Positions 55,938 to 64,000 of a stretch of 64,000 bases of DNA are shown in pieces. The stretch is from positions 186,001-250,000 of the forward strand of contig NZ_OBDR01000001.1 of assembly GCF_900215215.1 (NCBI RefSeq), in the 5' to 3' direction. Made by a program: the position numbers and the translations under genes. The notes beneath the pieces were generated by a model. It did not search any database and was not told the DNA's origin. It saw only the letters and a list, made by a program, of their open reading frames with translations. Position 1 is the first letter of the stretch. The number at the start of each line of letters is the position of its first letter. The DNA comes from Methanohalophilus euhalobius. Lineage in GTDB: Archaea; Halobacteriota; Methanosarcinia; Methanosarcinales; Methanosarcinaceae.

Positions 55938-57976
55938 TGCTTCATCACTTCCAGAATCTGCAGGATCTCGTTTTCCAGTTTGTTGATATCTGCCTCGATC
56001 TCCTGCAGGGGACGTGGAGGCTGGTATTCATAGAAATACTGGTTGAAATTGATCGTATAACCGACCTTGCCAATCTCTCCGTCCTTCTCATCGGTCACGG
56101 ATTCATTGATCCAGGCATCGGGAACGTAGGGCTGGACTTCCCTCTCGAAATACTCATGGATGTCCTCATCCAGCGGTACATTCTCATAATCCCTCAACTG
56201 GGTATCAGCCTCGATATTGCCTTTATTGTCCCTGCAGATCTCGCCATTTTCATCCTGTTCGGACATCACAGCCAGTATAGCCTTTCTTACAGGTGCTTTT
56301 ATCGACACCTTTGCCCGCTTGAGAGATGACTCGAGGTCTTTGAGAAACTCATCGCGGCTCATGTATATCTTATCATGATCCATTCCTGCAAGCACGTCAA
56401 TAACTAAGTCCTGCAACTTCCTGCCTGCAGCCTCTTCCCTCTCCTTCTCTGCAGTATCCTTGCGTTTTTTGCTTGTGGCAAGACTCTGGAAAGCCTTCTG
56501 CTCCTTCAACTCCTCGATACGTTCCTCGGTGATCTGACATTTCAGGCGCAGGGGTCGCTCAATTGTGATCTTGCGATAACCAAACGCAGTATTATCAAAG
56601 ATCTGGGAATACTCATTTTCCTCAAACCTGGCATGCAGGCGTGTCAGGGTCTCGATCTGTTCCTGAGATATTTCATGTCTTTTATCCCCGAGACTCTTCC
56701 GCATATTAATATAACAGGAAGTCCCGTCGATCAGCTGGACCTTGCCCTTCCTGACTTCATCCTTACGGTTTGTGCATATCCAGACATAGGTATTGATTCC
56801 CGTATTGTAGAACAATTGGTCAGGTAATGCCACGATCGCTTCCAGCATATCATTCTCCAGAATCCAGCGTCGAATTTCACTTTCACCCGAACCTGCATCT
56901 CCCGTAAACAGCGGCGAACCATTCATGACAATTCCCATTCTGCCTCCTCCTTCCCCAAGAGGACGCATCTTTGAAATCATATGCATCAAAAACAGCATCT
57001 GACCGTCACTTGATCTGGGCAGTCCTGCACCGAACCTGCCACTGAATCCCCTGTTCGCTTCAGCCTCCACTATCTTCTTATCCTTCTTCCAGTCCTTCCC
57101 GAAGGGTGGATTGGAAAGCTGGTAATGGAAGGTCCTATCGGTGTGCTGGTCATTGGATAACGTTGACCCCAGCATAATATTCTCAGAATCCCTGCCATTA
57201 CCCTTGAGCAACAGTTCTGCCTTGGCAATCGCATAGGTCTCGGGATTGACTTCCTGCCCGTACAGGTGCATATCGACATTGGGATTGATCTCTTCATGCA
57301 CATAATCCTTGGATACGGTCAGCATCCCTCCAGTACCACATGCAGGATCGTAAACCGTCCGCACAGGATGATTGTGACCGATGATATCCATATCCTGATG
57401 GAACAGCAGATGCACCATCATGGTTATCACCTCACGCGGGGTGAAATGCTCTCCAGGATTCTCATTCATGTTCTCATTGAACCGCCTCAGCAATTCCTCG
57501 AAAATATATCCCATTTCCATATTGCTGACAGCATCGGGATGCAGGTCCACATTCCCAAACTTCTCCACAAGCATGTAGAGCAGATTGTTCTCATCCAGGA
57601 AATCGATGTAATTGTCAATATTAAATTTGGACAGGATCTCCTTGACATTATCCGAAAATGAGTCCATGTATGCCAGGAAATTCTTCTTTATATTCTTCGG
57701 ATCATCAAGCAGTTTTTTCAGATCATACTGAGAAGTATTGTAGAATCGGCAGTCTGCTACATCACACAGGGCACTGTACTTGTCCTTGACCTTCCCTTCC
57801 AGTATTTTATTTCTCTCAAGTACATCCTCCTTAGTGGGTTCAAGGACGCATTCAATCCGTCTGATTACGGTAAAGGGTAAAATGAGGTCCCTGTACTTTC
57901 CTGCCTTCAGGTCGTCCCTAAGAACCTCGTCCGCCACACTCCAAATGAAATTCGCTTTTTCCTGGAAATTGCTCAC
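55934..57976 (-). CDS. hsdM: Type I restriction-modification methyltransferase subunit
   Basis: A 680-residue N6-adenine methyltransferase. The N-terminal helical domain is followed by the SAM motif TVYDPACGTGGMLTVSKDYV (about residue 210) and the catalytic motif LSNPPFGKDWKKDK (about 285). EHFTPREVITMMVHLLFH precedes the SAM site, as usual in HsdM. The long C-terminal extension ends in EIEADINKLENEILQILEVM, a coiled coil for HsdS contact. It is the first gene of hsdM-hsdS-hsdR, so protection is made before restriction. Confidence 0.93.
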   Translation of the reverse strand: MSNFQEKANFIWSVADEVLRDDLKAGKYRDLILPFTVIRRIECVLEPTKEDVLERNKILEGKVKDKYSALCDVADCRFYNTSQYDLKKLLDDPKNIKKNFLAYMDSFSDNVKEILSKFNIDNYIDFLDENNLLYMLVEKFGNVDLHPDAVSNMEMGYIFEELLRRFNENMNENPGEHFTPREVITMMVHLLFHQDMDIIGHNHPVRTVYDPACGTGGMLTVSKDYVHEEINPNVDMHLYGQEVNPETYAIAKAELLLKGNGRDSENIMLGSTLSNDQHTDRTFHYQLSNPPFGKDWKKDKKIVEAEANRGFSGRFGAGLPRSSDGQMLFLMHMISKMRPLGEGGGRMGIVMNGSPLFTGDAGSGESEIRRWILENDMLEAIVALPDQLFYNTGINTYVWICTNRKDEVRKGKVQLIDGTSCYINMRKSLGDKRHEISQEQIETLTRLHARFEENEYSQIFDNTAFGYRKITIERPLRLKCQITEERIEELKEQKAFQSLATSKKRKDTAEKEREEAAGRKLQDLVIDVLAGMDHDKIYMSRDEFLKDLESSLKRAKVSIKAPVRKAILAVMSEQDENGEICRDNKGNIEADTQLRDYENVPLDEDIHEYFEREVQPYVPDAWINESVTDEKDGEIGKVGYTINFNQYFYEYQPPRPLQEIEADINKLENEILQILEVMKQ

Positions 57977-58129
57977 ATTATCACTGCCTTTCAGTATGCA
58001 TTTGTTTATTATATATTTGATGATTTTAATCCGAACCTATTTCAAAACTCCTGTTAAAACTTTTTCCAGCACATTAGAAAATATGCTATGTCCAGTAGTC
58101 CTTTGAAAACAACATTTCGTCTTTCATAT

Positions 58130-58536
58130 ATGCTTGCTATTTTCCTGAATCCCATTTTCAATCATGCAAAGACTCGTTCTATTGTCTCCTTTTCCTATAT
58201 GACTCATATTCAAGTCTTGTAGGTCTTCCTCTTTTAGGATATTTCCGATTCCTGATATTAATAGGGATGTTACTTTTTATCGCTCTGCGCCTCAGATATT
58301 TCCTGATGTTTATCTCATCATAAGCAGAATCTGCAAGTACTTCTAACGGTCTGGTTCTTGGGTCTTCCTTCAGTTTTGATCTTTATATTTTCCATGACCT
58401 CAACAAAGTGGTTTCTGTCATGTTCTCCATTGATGACCTTACGGTCATCAGCCCTCTTTCTTCCAGTTATTGGCTGTGGAGGTAAAAACTGTTTGATGTA
58501 TTTCCATTGTTCATCAGGGAGTTCTATAAACTCCAT
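58130..58536 (-). pseudogene. IS5-type transposase remnant
   Basis: From ATG 58536 on the minus strand: MEFIELPDEQWKYIKQFLPP then GRKRADDRKVING, the usual N-terminus of IS5-family transposases. It jumps directly to HFVEVMENIKIKTEGRPK and, after a frameshift near 58345, reads PLEVLADSAYDEINIRKYLR then NIPINIRNRKYPKRGRPTRL. The middle, with the first catalytic Asp, is deleted. Partial terminal repeats may be GGACTACTGGACAT-like sequences at 58089 and 58588. Confidence 0.72.
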
Positions 58537-58585
58537 AAATTTCCCCTCATACAATTATTGTACGAGGTTGTATTCATACTTTTGA

Positions 58586-59051
58586 AATGGACTCCTATGT
58601 GGTGGTTGGGGAGGGGATTTTGTTGTTTATGTGACAGATAATACTTTCACAGGACTCTCACTAAAGTGATATTATATTGGGAATTGAATGGATTCGATAT
58701 GAAAAATGAATTTAGGGATATTATTGGTAACTGGTGGGAAGGGGCGAGGAAGTGTATTGACGGACAAGGTAGGAAATCGATATGGGGAGGTTTATTGCAG
58801 GCCTCGGTACTTAAGGGTATAGGTGACTGCGGGATGGAATATTTGTGCATCTACTGGGTACCTGAATCGTAATAACAGTCGTTGTATTGAAATTTTGGGC
58901 ATTATTAAGAATAAAAAAATGCACCGTGAAGAGAAAGTTATATATACTTTCATCTGTGAGTACATAAGGCACAGTATGAAGAAAATTATATTTTCTGTTG
59001 ACTTTGAGATTTCACAATCGCCTTCATGGTGATTGTAGTGAAGTGGTTTAA
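58586..59051. other. Intergenic region, no supported gene
   Basis: Between the transposase relic and the ATPase gene I see only short frames. One, 58666-58872, reads FRDIIGNWWEGARKCIDGQG, which has a coding look but no start signal and no family; it may be another relic. The last 150 bases are AT-rich and likely contain the ATPase promoter. Confidence 0.3.
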
Positions 59052-61202
59052 ATGGAAAAATTAAACGTTGAATTAGAAAATTGTTATGGTATTCGTGAAC
59101 TTACTCATACCTTTTCATTCGAAGGGTCAAAATCAAATCTAATTTATGCTCCAAATGGAACTATGAAAACATCTTTTGCAAAAACATTTTTGGACACCTC
59201 CAGGGGTATAAGTCCAAAAGATGGTATATTTGAAGAAAGAATAACCACATGTCGAATTACAGATGAAACTGGCTCTGAAATTGATCCAAAAACAATATTT
59301 GTAATAGAATCAGAAAGATCAGAATATTCTTCAGAAAAAATGCCCTTATTATTGGCAAATAGGCAACTAAGATCAAAATATGAAAAGACTCGTAAGGATA
59401 TTACCACTAGTAATGCTGAGGTAAGGAAAAAACTACAAAAAATATCAGGAATGAGGAATGGAATCGAAGAAGAAATATGTGAAACATTTGGCTTCTCAGA
59501 TATTCTGGAGTGTTATACAACAATATTACCTATTATAAATAATGATGAACAACCGCTAATAGATGAAGGAAAATATAAAAGTTATTATAATCCCAAAATA
59601 GTAGCATTCCTAAATGATGAAAAATCGAAAGAACAAATTGATGAATATATAAAAAAATATAACGAACTGATCGAATCTTCTGGTTTCTTGAAAAAAGGAA
59701 TTTTCAATCATACTAATGCTACTGATGTTGCTAAGCAATTAAAATCAAATAAATATTTTGAAGCAAATCATAAAATCGTGTTGGATAATTCTGGCAATCC
59801 GATTGAAGTAGATGATCCGAAGAAATTTGAAGAAATTCTGAATGAAGAAATTACACGAATCCTTAAAGATAAAGAGCTTCAAAAGCGGTTTGAAGAAATT
59901 GATCAAGCATTAACTAAAAACGCAGAGCTAAAGGCATTCCGAGAATTTTTAGAAAATAAACCAAGTATATTACCAGAGTTGAAAAATTTAGCTGAGTATA
60001 GAAAGAAGATATGGATTTCCTATTTCAAACAAATTAGTCAAGAAATTTCAAATCTTGTACATTTATATGAAGAGGGTAAAAAACCAATTGCAGAGATGAT
60101 TGAACAGGCAAAAAAAGAAAATACTGAATGGAAACGTGTTGTCGAAATATTTAATAGTAGATTCAGCGTCCCTTATACTCTATCAGTGGTAAACCAAGAG
60201 GATGTTATTTTACAAGATGAGGTACCAACAATTCATTTTGAATATAATGATCAAATAGATAAAAAGAGACTTCCTAGATCTGAACTAGTTCGTTCTTTAA
60301 GTACTGGTGAAAAAAGAGCATTATACATACTTGACATTATATTTGAGGTAGAAGCAAGAAAAATTGAAGGAAATGATTGTTTATTAGTAATAGATGATTT
60401 AGCGGATTCATTCGATTATAAGAATAAATATGCGATAATCCAGTACCTTGATGATATAGTAAAGTATGATAACTTTTTAGCAATTATTCTATCACATAAC
60501 TTTGATTTCTTTCGTACGATTCAAAGTAGACTAGGAATACCGAGAAATTCAACTTACATGGTTTTAATTGACAATACTAAAGTTGAACTTAAACCATCTG
60601 AGTTTTTAAATCCCTCTAAATTTATTCAAAAGTGGCAACGTCAATATCATGAAAATCCTAAAGTATTTGTATCGTTAATTCCTTTCGTAAGAAATCTTAT
60701 TGAATATACTAAAGGAGTAGACGACTCCGATTTTTTAAAGCTAACAAGTTTATTACATTATAAAGCTGATACAGAATCAATCCGTACATCTGATATCTTA
60801 GAAATCTATAACAAAATCTTCAATAATACTTTCACAATACAAGATGATAAAGTAATTGATATCATTCTTAATCAAGCTGAAGCTTGTTTACCTGTTGATG
60901 AAAGCATTAATTTAGAAACGAAATTAATTTTGGCAATTGCAATTCGACTCTTGACAGAGAAATATATAATAAAAAAAATCAATGATCAACAATTTGTCAA
61001 TAACATAACTAGCAATCAAACATCCACACTTATTAAAAAATTAAAAGAAATTAATCCAAATGATGAAAATTTGGCTGTAATTGATGGAGTGAACCTTATG
61101 ACTCCAGAGAATATACATTTTAATTCTTTTATGTATGAACCACTAATTGATATTTCATCAGCAAATTTAAAAGATTTGTACAAGGATGTTAAAGCATTAT
61201 GA
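59052..61202 (+). CDS. SMC/ABC-like AAA ATPase, possible phage-defence protein
   Basis: A 716-residue ATPase. The variant P-loop LIYAPNGTMKTSFAKTF lies near residues 30-46, with Met where Gly is usual in GKT. A long helical insertion follows. The ABC-like signature RSLSTGEKRALYILDIIFEV lies at about 415, and Walker B CLLVIDDLADSFDYKNKY near 445; ILSHNFDFFRTIQ supplies the His switch. This is the layout of RloC/PrrC-type and other OLD/SMC-like defence ATPases. The C-terminal 200 residues have no recognised effector. The gene is much richer in A and T than the metabolic genes and adjoins a type I R-M operon. Confidence 0.72.
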   Translation: MEKLNVELENCYGIRELTHTFSFEGSKSNLIYAPNGTMKTSFAKTFLDTSRGISPKDGIFEERITTCRITDETGSEIDPKTIFVIESERSEYSSEKMPLLLANRQLRSKYEKTRKDITTSNAEVRKKLQKISGMRNGIEEEICETFGFSDILECYTTILPIINNDEQPLIDEGKYKSYYNPKIVAFLNDEKSKEQIDEYIKKYNELIESSGFLKKGIFNHTNATDVAKQLKSNKYFEANHKIVLDNSGNPIEVDDPKKFEEILNEEITRILKDKELQKRFEEIDQALTKNAELKAFREFLENKPSILPELKNLAEYRKKIWISYFKQISQEISNLVHLYEEGKKPIAEMIEQAKKENTEWKRVVEIFNSRFSVPYTLSVVNQEDVILQDEVPTIHFEYNDQIDKKRLPRSELVRSLSTGEKRALYILDIIFEVEARKIEGNDCLLVIDDLADSFDYKNKYAIIQYLDDIVKYDNFLAIILSHNFDFFRTIQSRLGIPRNSTYMVLIDNTKVELKPSEFLNPSKFIQKWQRQYHENPKVFVSLIPFVRNLIEYTKGVDDSDFLKLTSLLHYKADTESIRTSDILEIYNKIFNNTFTIQDDKVIDIILNQAEACLPVDESINLETKLILAIAIRLLTEKYIIKKINDQQFVNNITSNQTSTLIKKLKEINPNDENLAVIDGVNLMTPENIHFNSFMYEPLIDISSANLKDLYKDVKAL

Positions 61203-61729
61203 ATCATAGTTAAGAACCTAACATTTATAACTTTTCAATCATATTCAATCTATACATATTAATTCTTTTATTAATGTATTCCTTTTTTGAATTTTTGGTT
61301 TCGATTTTTTGTTGTAATATTATCTGCTCATTTATTATTTGCAATATCAGATGAGTTATTTAATAGTACAAAATTATTGAGAGAATTCATTGCGTGAATA
61401 TAATACAATTCTAATATATTTATACTAAAAAGCATACAAAAAAATTGGTTTTAGCAATAATTTGTAAATTATAAAGCATTTACTTATGTTCAAATTTTTT
61501 TAAAATATTATTAAACCCTAATACTGTGCGTACAAATAATGCAACCTGCCATATCCCAAAAAAAGCGACACGATGCGAGGAATTCAAACCCTCAAACTCC
61601 TTCCAAAACAGATCTCAAGTGAAGTGATAAATATCAAATCCAAATTTGGATCGGGTGGATTCAGCAGTTCGGGTTTCTCAAGTGCTATATTTTTTGATCG
61701 AAACACTAGCAATGAAAGGTAAGTAAAAA
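61203..61729. other. Intergenic region with a short phage-like frame
   Basis: Mostly AT-rich DNA. A 49-codon frame at 61573-61722 reads MRGIQTLKLLPKQISSEVIN, then a Gly/Ser-rich FGSGGFSSSGFSSAIFFDRN. It looks like the start of a phage structural protein but has no clear ribosome site, and the remainder is missing. I see no other coding signal here. Confidence 0.3.
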
Positions 61730-62107
61730 TCATGCCAGTGCCAGGGTGGTTGACCCCGGGGACAAATTCATCTCGTTGTTACCTGTAACGGAAACAGTTT
61801 TTGCAACGGGATGGTTCCTTTTTACAAAAGTCATTTTCAGATTGAGAGTAAGTTTACCGTCTTCTACTTCAAAATTAACATTCAGTTCCACAGGTTCACG
61901 CATCTCATATTTACTGATATTGAATTTCCTGGATGCATCAAGTATCTCAATCCCGACAAACTTGTTGTTTTCGTCCACGTCAAGGATGATATCATCTAAC
62001 ATCAATGAGGATTTGTATTTGCGGTCCTGAGGATAGATGTACATACTGTCATTTAGCCAATCGTAATCAAAATGACTATGTTCATAGTGAACTACATCGC
62101 CGCTCAT
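61730..62107 (-). CDS. DUF2283 family protein
   Basis: A 125-residue protein. The DUF2283 core is HFDYDWLNDSMYIYPQDRKY, then LDDIILDVDENNKFVGIEIL and DASRKF. The remainder is beta-rich (VELNVNFEVEDGKLTLNLKM) and has no catalytic residues. Function is unknown; DUF2283 proteins are frequent beside mobile or toxin-like genes. A GGAGGATCAAGT-type site precedes the ATG. Confidence 0.78.
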   Translation of the reverse strand: MSGDVVHYEHSHFDYDWLNDSMYIYPQDRKYKSSLMLDDIILDVDENNKFVGIEILDASRKFNISKYEMREPVELNVNFEVEDGKLTLNLKMTFVKRNHPVAKTVSVTGNNEMNLSPGSTTLALA

Positions 62108-62171
62108 TTACTTGATCCTCCTTTCAACTTCCTGTGGAAAACATGTCACCAATGAAATATTTTAAATTATA

Positions 62172-62657
62172 TTAATCAATTAATGCTTTATCTATAATTC
62201 CCTGTATTGTATGATGGCAACATTTACCTGACGGATTATTTATTTGGCAATTTGGGTTAGTCATTGCTCCTGTGATTTCTAAAACTTCTTTCATATTAGT
62301 TGCCTTACCATTAATCACAGCGTTTATAACTTGTTCTTCTGTTACTTTACTACAATAACAGGCATATTTCGGTTTTGCACCTTTTTTAAACCATATTGGT
62401 ACTTTTACATCACTTTTTTCGAATTTAACTCTGAAATCATTGTTATAATAAGAAATCTTGCAATCTTCATTCATACATAAATAATAGTCAAAATCACCTA
62501 TATTTTCTAACAAGTCATCACATATCATATGTCTTACAGTAATATTTTTTACAAAACTACCTGGAACGTTACAAACAGGACACGGACTACCATTGTCCTT
62601 TATATCGGTTTTTAAATTTGTTTCACATGGTATGACATTAAGGTTAATTCCGTTCAT
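62172..62657 (-). CDS. CopZ N-terminal-like [2Fe-2S]/zinc protein
   Basis: A 161-residue protein with the two-part layout of the Archaeoglobus CopZ N-terminal domain. First is a zinc-binding part: CPVCNVPGSFVKNITVRHMI and YLCMNEDCKISYYNNDF. Then comes a BFD-type [2Fe-2S] fold: YACYCSKVTEEQVINAV and NPNCQINNPSGKCCHHTIQG. There is no C-terminal heavy-metal domain, and no copper ATPase adjoins. A redox or metal-handling role is likely. GGAGATCC precedes the ATG. Confidence 0.8.
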   Translation of the reverse strand: MNGINLNVIPCETNLKTDIKDNGSPCPVCNVPGSFVKNITVRHMICDDLLENIGDFDYYLCMNEDCKISYYNNDFRVKFEKSDVKVPIWFKKGAKPKYACYCSKVTEEQVINAVINGKATNMKEVLEITGAMTNPNCQINNPSGKCCHHTIQGIIDKALID

Positions 62658-62831
62658 TTTTTGGATCTCCTTTTGTACCTGTCATTAACATTCTTCCCAC
62701 ATCTCCAACCTTTCCTTAACATGAGTATTAAGAGTAAATGGCTTATCAATTTTAGCATTCTGCTTCATGTGATGCAAAGTGCCCTTAGAGAACCATCCGG
62801 AACATAAGTTTGAGGGTGATGTTGGATTCTT

Positions 62832-63104
62832 GCAAGGAAGCATTTTCATGCTGGTGGTGTTATTTACATTGGCAAGGAGGCCAACAATATTTATGAACAG
62901 GCCTTGGATGTTAAGCGGTCACAGGTGTTCATTGACAAGCAGGAAATAATGAGAAAGATACTTGAATTGTCTCAATCACAAGATGAAGAATTAGGTATAA
63001 ACAGAGGTACTTTCAAGAGGATAAAGGATAGGATTCTGGTGAATAAGGATGTTAATTTGAATACGGATGCTGTAGAAAAATTAGTTCAGTGTCTTTCATC
63101 CTAA
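62832..63104 (+). pseudogene. Possible third Cas1-like C-terminal fragment
   Basis: The frame without a start reads ARKHFHAGGVIYIGKEANNI, YEQALDVKRSQVFIDKQEIM, then ELGINRGTFKRIKDRILVNK and ends NTDAVEKLVQCLSS. The part LGI..TF..IK..I..GK-like followed by AVEKL resembles the helix-turn-helix tail of some Cas1 proteins, but the match is weak. It is not like the other two Cas1 copies. An ATG could lie at 62904 or 62949. I record it as a remnant of uncertain family. Confidence 0.35.
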
Positions 63105-63166
63105 ATTAGAAACCTGTAATTTTTCGTAACATAAATAATTTTCAACATAATAATAAATTGTTCAAA

Positions 63167-64000
63167 TTAATGATGTGGAGAAGATTTTATTGACATTACA
63201 ACACCTGCATCCTTATTGTCAAATTTAAATTTAATCTTGTCAAAGACTTCAATTTTCACTAATAGATCCAAATATTTTAGTCTATCATCAACTTGATCGT
63301 CTCTAATTTTTCCATCATTTAACTCTTTTTTAATGATAGCATCTTTATCAAAATCACTTTTAATGAGAGGCTTTAATTTTTGTATTATCTTTAATGTACC
63401 TATACGATTTTTGTCATATAGAATAATAGTTTTGTCTGGCAAAGCACCATCTTCACGAATATCTATTTCTTCGATCCAATGATTAGAACCGAACATCGCA
63501 AAATTTATATCTAGATCTGGCGAAGCAATTATAGTATTTGGAGCGAATCCACGTGCTTCCAATTTATCTTTTATAATATTCAAATTTTCAACTGAAAATG
63601 TTTCAAAAACAAACATATTTTCTATCACATTTAAATTGGCATAAATTTGTTTGAGTACATAGTTTGATCTATTAATTCCGATTTGCTCACCTATACCCTT
63701 CCCAAGGTATTCAAGACCATGATATACGTGTGGATCGACATCATCATCAACAAAATTTATTTTTTCGATAAACCATTTATTCTCAATTGGTTCCACAAGC
63801 CCTTGTCGCGCCTTTCTCCATAAATCATGGAATGTCATAAGCTCTTTATTTTCCACAATTGGTTCCACCCTAACAAAATCTCTAATTTCAAAATTTTGTT
63901 CAGCAGAAGTAGTAATATCTAAAATTGTTGATTTGAGCTTTTCTTCTGACAAGCTTGATTTTTGTACTCTATCCAGTAAAGCATTTTCTTGCTCGATTGT
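63167..64000 (-). CDS. Uncharacterised protein, partial at window edge
   Basis: The frame remains open to base 64000, so the start lies outside. The visible 277 residues include EIRDFVRVEPIVENKELMTF, VYHGLEYLGKGIGEQIGINR and WIEEIDIREDGALPDKTIIL, and end VMSIKSSPHH. It is a mixed alpha/beta soluble protein; a phage structural role such as an HK97-like capsid is possible given the surroundings, but I cannot support it. The apparent TTG start at 63952 is internal. Confidence 0.5.
   Translation of the reverse strand, partial: TIEQENALLDRVQKSSLSEEKLKSTILDITTSAEQNFEIRDFVRVEPIVENKELMTFHDLWRKARQGLVEPIENKWFIEKINFVDDDVDPHVYHGLEYLGKGIGEQIGINRSNYVLKQIYANLNVIENMFVFETFSVENLNIIKDKLEARGFAPNTIIASPDLDINFAMFGSNHWIEEIDIREDGALPDKTIILYDKNRIGTLKIIQKLKPLIKSDFDKDAIIKKELNDGKIRDDQVDDRLKYLDLLVKIEVFDKIKFKFDNKDAGVVMSIKSSPHH

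Overview
The window is archaeal and reads as a methanogen of the Methanosarcinaceae, most like the Methanohalophilus/Methanococcoides branch. The evidence is formylmethanofuran dehydrogenase genes, methanogenesis marker 8, an HdrD-like heterodisulfide reductase homologue, a form II/III type RuBisCO, a tRNA-Val without encoded CCA, and Shine-Dalgarno sites next to archaeal gene families. The genus is an inference.

Layout. 1-3 kb: thioredoxin tail, ferredoxin:thioredoxin reductase and an fwd cluster (Fe-S protein, FwdB, FwdD). 2.6-8 kb: marker 8, phenylacetate-CoA ligase-like enzyme, an MFS transporter and small membrane proteins. 8-10 kb: two truncated secreted-protein genes fused tail to tail, then a TnpB-only IS200/IS605 element. 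10-17 kb: NYN protein, tRNA thiolation enzyme with its ubiquitin-like sulfur carrier, thiE/thiM, a rubredoxin-TPP enzyme fusion, a YggS-type PLP protein and tRNA-Val. 17-23 kb: metallophosphoesterase-Lhr helicase pair and RuBisCO. 23-34 kb: sugar-phosphoglycerate phosphatase cluster, a short IS-derived element, an asparagine synthase-Dph6 fusion, pyruvate kinase, HdrD-like protein, DUF2953/GerW pair, flavoprotein. 35-42 kb: larB/larC, then aldo-keto reductase, alcohol dehydrogenase, metallo-beta-lactamase-fold and TetR genes that share a palindromic operator. 42-45 kb: peroxiredoxin and an ArsR-ArsM fusion.

From about 45 kb to the end the DNA is an accessory region: phage portal and head-gene fragments, duplicated Cas1-portal chimeras, a PIN-domain two-gene unit, a decayed MntA/HepT pair, a complete type I restriction-modification operon, an SMC-like ATPase, IS remnants, and a partial gene at the right edge.

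The most striking result concerns the genetic code. Three otherwise intact genes (RuBisCO large subunit, iron alcohol dehydrogenase, GNAT acetyltransferase) are each interrupted by exactly one in-frame TAG, with full family homology on both sides. I read the stop codons of the intact genes and found only TAA and TGA. This fits UAG being read as pyrrolysine in ordinary housekeeping proteins, so these three should be annotated as full-length genes with a UAG codon. A second coherent system is the TetR operator family, consensus TGAYTRNNYARTCA, found at five places between 35.0 and 42.0 kb.
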